64,000 bases of DNA from Bacteroidetes bacterium ADurb.Bin174 (GTDB lineage Bacteria > Bacteroidota > Bacteroidia > Bacteroidales > Paludibacteraceae). This document shows positions 18,291 through 26,320 of the stretch, piece after piece. The position numbers were made by a program, and so were the translations under genes. The notes below the pieces were generated by a model. That model was not told the DNA's origin. It saw only the letters and a list, made by a program, of their open reading frames with translations, and searched no databases. Numbering within the stretch: position 1 is the first letter of the stretch; each line of letters begins with the position of its first letter. The stretch covers positions 35,718 through 99,717 of the forward strand of contig MWCX01000027.1 in NCBI GenBank assembly GCA_002070265.1. Reading direction: 5' to 3'.

Positions 18291-18397
18291 ATCATGGACG
18301 TATGAAACGAGCATGCAAATTTATACATTCAATACGATGATTATTTTAGTGTGTGAATTTTATACGATCGTTAAAAATTAATTATTATCATAATCAT

Positions 18398-20353
18398 ATG
18401 AAACTAAATAATATAATAACTACCATTATTTTCTCAGCCATTATCTTAACATTAGCATCTTGTGATGATTGGCTGACTCAGAAAGATTTAACTGGTATGA
18501 GTCCCAGTGACGCATACTCTAACGATCAAGGAATTACCAGTATTGTTGCGAATTTGTACTCCAGACTTCGGTATGAACAAGACTTCGCTTTGGATAATGA
18601 GTCTTATGATTTAACCCGATGGGATGAGGCAGTGAATAATAGTCAATACTGGGCTTTTGCATCCAATGTCGGAAAAGATTATAGGTCGTATTACGACTAT
18701 GGCTTAATCAGAGATATTAATCTACATTTAGAAGAATTAGAAAAAAATGCTAAGTCTATTCCTGCTGATAAATTGAAATACTATAAAGCTGAAGCTCGAT
18801 ATTTACGTGCATTTGTGTACTTTACAATGGTGACGAGGATTGGAGGTGTTCCGTTGATTACTGAAACAATGGGCTATGTAGATGATCCTCTTTTGCTGGC
18901 AAAAAAACGTAATAAAGAATCTGAAGTATATGATTTTATTGTTAACGAGATAGATGATATAAAGAATGATTTGACCGTATATTCAAGTACGATTACACAA
19001 ACAAGAGCATCAAAAGGCAGTGCATTAGCCCTAAAATCCAGAGCTATGCTTTATGCAGGATCTTTGGCTTTTAATTATGATAAGAGTGCTGCTAAAGGTT
19101 TAAATCTTCCAAGTGGAGCTACAGGAATTGAAAAAAGTAAGGCAAATGCATATCTTGAAAAATGTTTAGAAGCATGTCAAGAATTAGATGATATGCAACA
19201 CTATGCTTTATACCAAAAAGATGCGGATTTATCGCTTAATTATAGTAAGTTATTTCTAAATAAAACAGATAACCGCGAGATTATTTTCTGTAAGGCTTAT
19301 GATGGCGTTAACATGTTCAATTACTTTACACAAAGGGCGATAGCACGTTCTCAAACCGGGGTTGCTAAAAGTGGTGCACAAATTAACCCTACTTTAAACC
19401 TGGTTAATTCATATGAACTGTTAGCTACCCGTGAAATTAAGCCTATGCAGGCATATGCTGGTGGTGATGCCATTGAATTAATGACCGCTAAAACGTCAGA
19501 TAAGAATTACATCATATATGACAAACCGGAAGATATTTTTGCCGGTCGAGATCCAAGGTTAGCAGGTACTGTGCTTCATGCAGGGTCAACTTTTAAGAAC
19601 AAACCCATCGATTTGCAAGCAGGTTTAGCAGTTCTCGAAGACGATGGAACTTATACTTTCAAGTCAGCTCAGTCTATTGAAGCAATAAGTACTGCTAATT
19701 ATGAGGGTATTAAGATGACAGGCGAGGATGGACCTTTTCGTGCAGGATCTAGCTTCTGGTATATATCTCACTCTGGATTTTTATTGAGAAAATACGTAGA
19801 TACTTCAACTGGAAGTGAAACAAAAGGGAATAGCAGTGTACCTTATATTGTTTTTCGCTATGCCGAAGTGTTATTAAATGCTGCTGAAGCTGCGCTACTC
19901 TTAGACATGAATGGTGTTGGCTCTTATAATGGGAAAGACACAAAAACCCTCTCGCTTGATTATATCAATAAAGTAAGAAAACGTGCAGGAGGCGATATGT
20001 TTAAATTAAATGCTTCTGAGTTAACATTTGACAGGATAATCAACGAAAGAAAGGTAGAGTTATCGTTTGAGGACCATAGATATTATGACTTAAAAAGATG
20101 GAGAATTGCGGATGAGATTTGGGAACCTAATCGTGACAGTGAAACAGCTGTTTTGTACGGCTTATGGCCCTATAAAATATATGCTCCGGGAAAACCTGTG
20201 GATGGAAAATGGCTTTACAGAAAAGTCAAATTAGAGCATAGAGGTTCCGCTACGGATATGGGTATGCCTATCAGCTTTGATAGAACCATGTATTATTCAA
20301 CTTATCCTATGAATGCAGGAAATCTTTTGGTGGAAATGAATCCAAATCATTAA
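18398..20353 (+). CDS. SusD/RagB-type glycan-binding lipoprotein
   Basis: About 651 residues. The ATG at 18398 is preferred over an upstream GTG at 18353 because it begins a proper lipoprotein signal, MKLNNIITTIIFSAIILTLA followed by the lipobox Cys22. The N-terminal TPR-like half (SIVANLYSRLR, KAEARYLRAFVYFTMVTRIGG) and the C-terminal part (NKVRKRAGGD, INERKVELSFEDHRYYDLKRW) are typical of SusD. It sits on the SusC barrel and captures glycan at the cell surface. Confidence 0.95.
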   Translation: MKLNNIITTIIFSAIILTLASCDDWLTQKDLTGMSPSDAYSNDQGITSIVANLYSRLRYEQDFALDNESYDLTRWDEAVNNSQYWAFASNVGKDYRSYYDYGLIRDINLHLEELEKNAKSIPADKLKYYKAEARYLRAFVYFTMVTRIGGVPLITETMGYVDDPLLLAKKRNKESEVYDFIVNEIDDIKNDLTVYSSTITQTRASKGSALALKSRAMLYAGSLAFNYDKSAAKGLNLPSGATGIEKSKANAYLEKCLEACQELDDMQHYALYQKDADLSLNYSKLFLNKTDNREIIFCKAYDGVNMFNYFTQRAIARSQTGVAKSGAQINPTLNLVNSYELLATREIKPMQAYAGGDAIELMTAKTSDKNYIIYDKPEDIFAGRDPRLAGTVLHAGSTFKNKPIDLQAGLAVLEDDGTYTFKSAQSIEAISTANYEGIKMTGEDGPFRAGSSFWYISHSGFLLRKYVDTSTGSETKGNSSVPYIVFRYAEVLLNAAEAALLLDMNGVGSYNGKDTKTLSLDYINKVRKRAGGDMFKLNASELTFDRIINERKVELSFEDHRYYDLKRWRIADEIWEPNRDSETAVLYGLWPYKIYAPGKPVDGKWLYRKVKLEHRGSATDMGMPISFDRTMYYSTYPMNAGNLLVEMNPNH

Positions 20354-20386
20354 GGCAGTAGTTATTAACTTTAAAAAATAAATCAA

Positions 20387-21148
20387 ATGAAACAAATAAA
20401 TTATATAGTTTTTATTGTATCGGTAATGTTCTTGATATCGTGTGAGTACGATAACTACGATGGACCTTCTGTAAAATTTACCGGTAGTTTGATAACAGCT
20501 TCAGGAGACCCGTTTTTTTATGATGGTAATCCTGGACGCGGATTGATTAAAGTTATCCAGAAAGGTTTTGGAAAAACCGATGGAGGTACTAATGTTAGAG
20601 TTGACGAAAGAGGAAACTATGCTCAACTACTTTTCCCGGGAGAGTACTGGCTTACACTCGAAAATAATCCGTATCCGTTTGAGGTAGAAAATATTAATTC
20701 TTTAGGTGCAGGTTTGGGGTATGATTCCATCAAGATAGATTTAAAATCTGACTTGAAGATGGATTTCAAAGTAACACCTTACTATTTGTTGACAGATTTT
20801 ACAGCAAAAGTTGAAAATAATAACATTGTTTTAAATTGTAATGTAACAAAAAATCCGGATGCACCTGCTACTGCGCCTAAGGTAACGTTTGGAAGAGGGT
20901 ACGTAAGTACGACTTCTATTGTTAACGGTGGCACTTTGTTGACAAGGACGAAAAGGGCAGTAATTACTGATTCCGGAAGTTTTGAAGTTGTAATTCCAAT
21001 TTTTGGAGTAAATTCATTTCGTGAAATTTACACCAATAATTTTAAAGAGAGCGCTTACTGTAGGGTGTCAGTTGAATTAGAAGGAATTCCTTCGTATTAT
21101 TTATTTTCAAATATAACAAAAATCGAAAATGTTCCATTAACTCCCTGA
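20387..21148 (+). CDS. DUF3823-type surface lipoprotein (SusE/F position)
   Basis: The 253-residue protein starts with a lipoprotein signal (FIVSVMFLISC, lipobox Cys19) and has two beta-sandwich-like halves, the first with FTGSLITASGDPFFYDG and GRGLIKVIQKGFG, the second from about residue 130. This matches the DUF3823 lipoproteins that follow susD in many Bacteroidota PULs and act as accessory glycan binders. It lies 33 bp after susD and is followed by a truncated ORF and a MITE-like insertion. Confidence 0.8.
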   Translation: MKQINYIVFIVSVMFLISCEYDNYDGPSVKFTGSLITASGDPFFYDGNPGRGLIKVIQKGFGKTDGGTNVRVDERGNYAQLLFPGEYWLTLENNPYPFEVENINSLGAGLGYDSIKIDLKSDLKMDFKVTPYYLLTDFTAKVENNNIVLNCNVTKNPDAPATAPKVTFGRGYVSTTSIVNGGTLLTRTKRAVITDSGSFEVVIPIFGVNSFREIYTNNFKESAYCRVSVELEGIPSYYLFSNITKIENVPLTP

Positions 21149-21168
21149 TTATGACCTTTTTATAAAAG

Positions 21169-21297
21169 ATGAAACGAATATATTCATTTTTTATTCAGAT
21201 TGTTAAGATTTTGATTTTAAGTATTACGTTGGTTTTATTTTTTCTGGGGGCTGTCTCAAAAGTAAATATTGAAGCCAAAAACCGTAAGGTGTCTTAG
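21169..21297 (+). pseudogene. Signal-peptide ORF cut by a MITE-like element
   Basis: An ATG 20 bp after the preceding stop opens MKRIYSFFIQIVKILILSIT followed by LVLFFLGA, a convincing signal peptide or membrane anchor. At about residue 26 (base 21246) the frame runs into the MITE-like element and stops at 21295. The remainder of the gene is not found downstream, so the original PUL probably had a further secreted protein here whose body has been lost. Confidence 0.55.
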
Positions 21298-21407
21298 AAG
21301 TGTCTAAATGCAAGACACTGAGATTGAGGGCGAAGGAGCATACTGAAGTATGTGACTGAGCCCGAATATCGAAAGTAACGCAGCAGTTGGGCACTTATGA
21401 GACACCG
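21246..21407 (+). mobile_element. MITE-like element, copy C, 162 bp
   Basis: The element begins GGGGCTGTCTCAAAAGTAA and ends CACTTATGAGACACCG; the ends are imperfect inverted repeats (GGCTGTCTCAAAAG against GGTGTCTCATAAG). Inside are GTGTCTTAGAAG...CAAGACAC and CATACTGAAGTATG, small nested inverted repeats. It is nearly the same as copy E at 60559-60718 at both ends and in its left internal part, and shorter copies are found at 2938, 11142 and 45724. It has no coding capacity. Confidence 0.75.
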
Positions 21408-21448
21408 ACTTGTCATTGTTATCTTTTTTTAATTCAAAAAATATACAA

Positions 21449-23692
21449 ATGAGTTTTTTATCACATAAATTGTTGAGGAAATGTTTGATAGTTTTATTGC
21501 TGCTTATATCGCTCGGTTGTTGGACGGCAAATAATTATCAGATAATTTCTGGTGATGCAGTTTTGTCTCTGAGTGGACCTTTTTCCAAAAAACTCAACTT
21601 GACTTTAAGTATTAATGATATAGACTACAAAACAATCAATCATCCTTACCCGATTACACTTGAAGTGAATGAAGAAACTCTCTCTGGATTTTATGCTGAA
21701 ATCATTAAAGAAGAGAATAGCCTTATTTGTACAGGAAACCTTATTAGTAAACAAGGTAGTGTCTTTGAAATAACTGATGTTTTCTCTGCTGATTTCAATG
21801 GATATTTTCAGTTGAAGAGAAAGGTGAAAGTGCTCAAAAAAAGCCAGTCCGATGAATTCTTCAATTCCTATTTTGGATGGATGATTAAAACCCCTTCTAC
21901 AGTAGATGATTTTGAGTTTTTTGTACCCGGAATTTGGTATAAAGACAATCAGTATTTGACCAAAAGAGCATTAGCCAATGATTACAGCGATAATTATTTT
22001 TATTTCAGGGAGGATCGTCTGCCTCTTCCTACCATATCTTGTCGTGATAAAGCGAATGGAAATACTTTTCAAATGATGCATGTTGATGCAAAACCTGAAA
22101 CTTTTTTTGGTGAAAACGGCCTTAGTAGAATTGTAGATGAACGCATGCAATTTGGTAGTTTGGGTTTTGCTCAAGTTAATGGCTTGTCGGTTCAATTTGT
22201 ATATCCTGGGATTGAAGGAGAGAAGACTTATACGGGACGGTTAGACAACAAACAACAATATTTTTCCTATCGTAGTCATCCCGTTGAAGTTGGGATTAAT
22301 CATTCTTACCAGCTTGTATTTGGTAAGATGAACGCAAATAGTTTTGCTGATTTGGTAGAAAATAGCTGGAAATATGTTTGGGAGAAATACAATCCTTCTA
22401 TTCATAAAATGGATGTCAAAGATGCTTATCAGGCTAGTATTGAAGTGTTGGATGTTTATCTGAAAAACGTTAACGGAGCGCCTGGATGGCCTTTCTCAAT
22501 ATATTTACCCAATGGTGTTGCCAGGGCATACAATTATCAAATGGGCTTTATTGGAGCACAAATTTCCAATGCTGCTTTTCTACTTAGATATGGACTTGAA
22601 AATGATAATCAAAGACTTGTAGAACGTGCATCAGAAGTAATTAATTTTTGGATTCATGATAGTATGACTGATGTTGGGTTGCCAAAAACATGGACAGATG
22701 CTTATGTTGATAAAAAGAACACCTGGAGAACATATGAAACATATATGAGAAGTACTGCGGGGGGTATGGAAGGGATGATTACAGCTTGGAATGCCATGAA
22801 AAAACATGGATATGACAAGCCGGAGTGGTTAAATTATTGTAAAAAATATGCTACATGGTTGATAAACAATCAGAATGAGGATGGTAGTTTTTTTAATAGA
22901 TATCAATGGGAGAATTCAAAACCTAATCATGATAGCAAATATACCACTACCAATATTATACGTTTTTTAATAGAATTGTATTGTGTAACTGGTGACAATT
23001 TATATTTGGAAACAGCACTCAAAGCAGGCGAATTTAGTTACGATTTTATTCATAATAACTATTTATACGTAGGTGGTGTGATTGACAATCCGAATGTAAA
23101 AGACCGTGAATCAGGACAATTAGCTATCTATGCATTTCTTTCACTATATGATGTTACAAAAGATGATAAATGGAAAGAAGCTGCTATTCAGGCAGCCAGA
23201 TATACAGAAACTTTTATGTTCGCTTATGATGTACCCATGGCAGTGAATGATAGTCTTACTGATTTTTCGCGACATCGTGATATTACTGGTTTTACCTTGA
23301 TTGCAACCGGTCATTCCGGCATAGATAACGGCTTGTCTTTTTCATCATTCCAGTATTACCGTTTATATCTGATGACAGGAGATAAACACTTTTTGCATGT
23401 TGCGAAGGTAATACAAAACAACACCTTGCAAATTATGGATTTAGATGGAAAGATGAGATATCGTTATCGCGGACTTTTAACAGAATGTTTTGGTCCTCAA
23501 TCTAATCGTGGGCATAGTGTGCGTCAGCAGCTTCCATGGAATCAAGCAGCAGTGCTTGAACCCATGCATCGCTTTATGGATGCCTTCAATGAATGGGATA
23601 TAGATGTCATTGAACAGTGGCCTCTGGAGAAAAGATTAAATTTGATGGAAACGTATTCTAATAATCAGGGATTAGCCTCTGAAAACAAATAA
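21449..23692 (+). CDS. Unclassified alpha/alpha-toroid enzyme, lipoprotein
   Basis: About 747 residues from the ATG at 21449. The upstream TTG at 21410 lies at the end of the MITE and is rejected. The lipoprotein signal SHKLLRKCLIVLLLLISLGC has its lipobox Cys at about residue 24. The protein aligns along its length with that at 12447-14993: N-terminal beta-rich part (FFVPGIWYKDNQY, YFYFREDRLPLP), then helical repeats with GGMEGMITAW (about 437), WLINNQNEDGSFF, DNPNVKDRESGQ (about 545) and IATGHSGIDNG (about 617). It lacks the T9SS domain, so one paralogue would be lipid-anchored and the other exported by T9SS. A glycoside hydrolase or lyase is likely; the family is unknown to me. Confidence 0.6.
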   Translation: MSFLSHKLLRKCLIVLLLLISLGCWTANNYQIISGDAVLSLSGPFSKKLNLTLSINDIDYKTINHPYPITLEVNEETLSGFYAEIIKEENSLICTGNLISKQGSVFEITDVFSADFNGYFQLKRKVKVLKKSQSDEFFNSYFGWMIKTPSTVDDFEFFVPGIWYKDNQYLTKRALANDYSDNYFYFREDRLPLPTISCRDKANGNTFQMMHVDAKPETFFGENGLSRIVDERMQFGSLGFAQVNGLSVQFVYPGIEGEKTYTGRLDNKQQYFSYRSHPVEVGINHSYQLVFGKMNANSFADLVENSWKYVWEKYNPSIHKMDVKDAYQASIEVLDVYLKNVNGAPGWPFSIYLPNGVARAYNYQMGFIGAQISNAAFLLRYGLENDNQRLVERASEVINFWIHDSMTDVGLPKTWTDAYVDKKNTWRTYETYMRSTAGGMEGMITAWNAMKKHGYDKPEWLNYCKKYATWLINNQNEDGSFFNRYQWENSKPNHDSKYTTTNIIRFLIELYCVTGDNLYLETALKAGEFSYDFIHNNYLYVGGVIDNPNVKDRESGQLAIYAFLSLYDVTKDDKWKEAAIQAARYTETFMFAYDVPMAVNDSLTDFSRHRDITGFTLIATGHSGIDNGLSFSSFQYYRLYLMTGDKHFLHVAKVIQNNTLQIMDLDGKMRYRYRGLLTECFGPQSNRGHSVRQQLPWNQAAVLEPMHRFMDAFNEWDIDVIEQWPLEKRLNLMETYSNNQGLASENK

Positions 23693-23697
23693 ATTAT

Positions 23698-24732
23698 ATG
23701 CGTAGTAAATTCTTGATTATATGGTTTTTCCTAATAACGGGAGTGTTGATAGCTCAGCAACCGCGTATCCCTTATGTTGAAAATTATCTAGCAGAAACAG
23801 GAAAAGTATCCGATTCTCAACATTCAGTTCACTCTAGATTTTATTGTTTGCCCATGCAGCAATATAAATCTAACCAAAAATTAATACTGAATGCTCCCGT
23901 ATTGGATATATTGGGAGTGAAAAATATCATTCCTTTTGGTTTTACCTTATCGCCTACTTCAGAAATCCAGTTGCAAAACAGAAATGTTAATTTGCAGGAA
24001 AGTACAATAATTTCACTGAAGCATAATGATTTATTTAATAGAATGAAATATATATTTTGTGATAGCACTCTGTATGGATTACATTTATATTGTGAAAAAC
24101 TAGATTCTCATCAGACAGATAGCATTAATAAAGAACTGGAATATTATTTCAAAAAACATGATTTTTCAAATCAGGGGATAACCGTCTATTCCGATGAGGA
24201 TTTTTTAGTCCGGTTTGATGAAAAACTAAATACATTAGAATTATTTTCTTTATTTCATTATCCTGTAGAAGAGTCAGTTTACCCCGGAGTTAAGCAGACG
24301 GTATATTATGGTCCACAGAATTTTTATTTTTCAGAAAATGAATATATTACTTTGGCTTTTTTCAATCAGGAATCAAAGGAAAATAATGTGCAATCTGCTT
24401 TTAAACTCTATCACACTGGGAAGAAATTGATGGATTTTCAATACATTAATTTTGTCTTGGATGATGATGTAGTATTACAATATGGTATAAGACAAGAGTT
24501 TGTTGATAGATTAGAAAATGGTCTATTGCGTGAAAAAGATACGCGAGTTTTTATTTTTAGAGAAGATTTAGAAAAAATATTGAGAGCAGATAAAATATGG
24601 GTAAGGATAAATGGTAAGAATACGTCTGTTTCTTATGAAATGCCGGCTTTTCAAAAGTATTCTGCTCATACAATTTACGAGTATTTCAGATGGCATGTTA
24701 CCAACCCTATGGTTAAATACAGGGGTTTTTGA
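23698..24732 (+). CDS. Secreted protein of unknown function in the PUL
   Basis: The 344-residue protein has a signal peptide (about 1-19, FLITGVLIAQ) and no lipobox, T9SS domain or membrane segment after it. I recognise no family. The body is mixed beta/alpha with VYYGPQNFYFSENEYITLAF near the middle. It lies 6 bp after the lipoprotein enzyme gene, so translation is probably coupled and the two products may act on the same substrate. The frame is intact. Confidence 0.6.
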   Translation: MRSKFLIIWFFLITGVLIAQQPRIPYVENYLAETGKVSDSQHSVHSRFYCLPMQQYKSNQKLILNAPVLDILGVKNIIPFGFTLSPTSEIQLQNRNVNLQESTIISLKHNDLFNRMKYIFCDSTLYGLHLYCEKLDSHQTDSINKELEYYFKKHDFSNQGITVYSDEDFLVRFDEKLNTLELFSLFHYPVEESVYPGVKQTVYYGPQNFYFSENEYITLAFFNQESKENNVQSAFKLYHTGKKLMDFQYINFVLDDDVVLQYGIRQEFVDRLENGLLREKDTRVFIFREDLEKILRADKIWVRINGKNTSVSYEMPAFQKYSAHTIYEYFRWHVTNPMVKYRGF

Positions 24733-24845
24733 TAGCATTATGCTTATAAGAAAATTAATATTTATCATATTTTTTGTTTTGAAAATTTAAAAGAACGTGA
24801 AAGCATCCCGTAAAAAATATCAACTTAATTATTTTTAAAAAAATT

Positions 24846-25952
24846 ATGAAACAATTATTGATTATCATGTGTGTAGCAACTGTTTTATTTAGTTCTTCGT
24901 GCACACAATCTACTAACTCAAATAAAGACAAAAATTTTGAGTCTGATTCAATAACCGGAACATATGTAAATCCATTGTTGGATTATGGACCCGATCCATG
25001 GGCATATTACCATAAGGGAACTTATTATTATATGCATACCATGGTTGATAGTTTAGTGTTGTGGAAAACTGAAGATGTTACGGATATTCGAAATGCAGCT
25101 AAGAAAACAGTCTGGATCCCCACCGATCCAAGCAATGCAAAAAATCTTTGGGCACCTGAGATTACTCGTGTAAACAATAAATGGTATATACATTACGCAG
25201 CAGATGATGGTAATACAGATAATCATCAATTATATGTACTTGAAAATCCCAATGAAGATCCTTTTGTAGGTAATTTTATTATGAAAGGACGTATTAGCAC
25301 TGATAAGGATAATAACTGGGCAATAGATGGATCATTGTTTGAACATCAAAATGAGCTTTATATGGTTTGGTCAGGATGGCAAACACGACGTGTTGATACA
25401 GAAACTCAATGCATATACATTGCTAAGATGAAAAATCCCTGGACGCTCGCTTCAGAAAGAGTCCTGATTTCACAACCGGAACTTGAGTGGGAAAGACATT
25501 GGAAGAATGAAAAAGGATGGAATCCTCCATATGTTATTTACGTAAATGAAGGTCCACAGCCATTGAAAAGTCCACAAGGAAAATATATTCACATTGCTTA
25601 TTCAGCCAGTGGAGTTTGGACTCCATATTATGCTTTAGGATTATTGTCTGCAAGAACAGATGCAAACTTATTAGATCCTGCTTCGTGGAGTAAGTCTGCC
25701 GAGCCGGTGTTTAGACAATCACCTGAGAATGGAGTTTTCGGAACAGGTCATAATAGTTTTTTTAAATCACCTGATGGAACTGAAGATTATATTCTGTATC
25801 ATGCTCGCGACACACAAGTTGACCCTCCGGGAAAGGGAGACACACGCTCTCCTAGAGCTCAAAAGATAGAGTGGAAAGATAATGATTATCCTGTGTTCGG
25901 AGTTCCTCAACCCACATCAACACGTTTAAAAAAACCTTCAGGGACAAAATAA
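24846..25952 (+). CDS. Glycoside hydrolase family 43 lipoprotein
   Basis: The 368-residue protein has a lipoprotein signal (ATVLFSSSC, Cys19) and a five-bladed beta-propeller domain. The three acidic residues expected of GH43 are placed as Asp50 in YGPDPWAYY (base), Asp161 in NWAIDGSLF (pKa modulator) and Glu235 in VNEGPQPLK (acid). GH43 enzymes remove arabinose or xylose from plant polysaccharides or arabinogalactans. Cell-surface or periplasmic anchoring is expected. The gene follows 114 AT-rich bases after the unknown secreted protein and is the only PUL gene with a well-known CAZy family, so it is the best hint of the substrate. Confidence 0.88.
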   Translation: MKQLLIIMCVATVLFSSSCTQSTNSNKDKNFESDSITGTYVNPLLDYGPDPWAYYHKGTYYYMHTMVDSLVLWKTEDVTDIRNAAKKTVWIPTDPSNAKNLWAPEITRVNNKWYIHYAADDGNTDNHQLYVLENPNEDPFVGNFIMKGRISTDKDNNWAIDGSLFEHQNELYMVWSGWQTRRVDTETQCIYIAKMKNPWTLASERVLISQPELEWERHWKNEKGWNPPYVIYVNEGPQPLKSPQGKYIHIAYSASGVWTPYYALGLLSARTDANLLDPASWSKSAEPVFRQSPENGVFGTGHNSFFKSPDGTEDYILYHARDTQVDPPGKGDTRSPRAQKIEWKDNDYPVFGVPQPTSTRLKKPSGTK

Positions 25953-25962
25953 AAAGAAATTC

Positions 25963-26088
25963 ATGTTCCTTATTTAATTCGGTTTTATTGCGGTTTCGTG
26001 CCATACTAAAAAAACAGTAAAATCAGGGAACACACCAAAAATAAGCTCTAATTTCCCTACTGAAGTGATTTCAAATCAGTGTACTTAA
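25963..26088 (+). pseudogene. Remnant of a lipoprotein gene
   Basis: ATG at 25963 reads MFLI then a stop (25975-25977), then in the same frame FGFIAVSCHTKKTVKSG up to a stop at 26086. The FIAVSC segment is a good lipobox and the lysine/serine-rich stretch after it is typical of a mature lipoprotein N-terminus. It looks like the 5' end of a lipoprotein gene broken by a nonsense change and truncation. The rest of 25953-26320 is AT-rich and holds the HTCS promoter. Confidence 0.4.
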
Positions 26089-26139
26089 CTGTAAAAGAAG
26101 TGACAAAAAAATGGACATAGCCTATTAAAAACCGGGAAC

Positions 26140-26169
26140 TTGTAATGAATCAATTTATAACTATATTTG
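26140..26169 (+). promoter_or_regulatory. Promoter of the HTCS gene
   Basis: TTG at 26140-26142, a 19-bp spacer and TATATTTG at 26162-26169 form a complete Bacteroidota promoter. It would give a leader of about 145 bases. Unlike the PUL promoter at 11552 it has a -33 element, which fits constitutive expression of the regulator. Confidence 0.6.
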
Positions 26170-26320
26170 TAAAAAGGGAATACATATAAAAACTGAATTC
26201 TTCATTTTATACTTACATACTTATTAAAATAATGTCAAAAAAGCAGGTGTAACTTTATTGATTTGTGTGTCTTTTTAATGTATGAACTGACTCGGAAATT
26301 TATCGAAAGGATTATCTTGT

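Noticed and set aside
18353-18397. GTG at 18353 as susD start
   Set aside because: It would place 15 polar and aromatic residues before a perfect lipoprotein signal starting at 18398.
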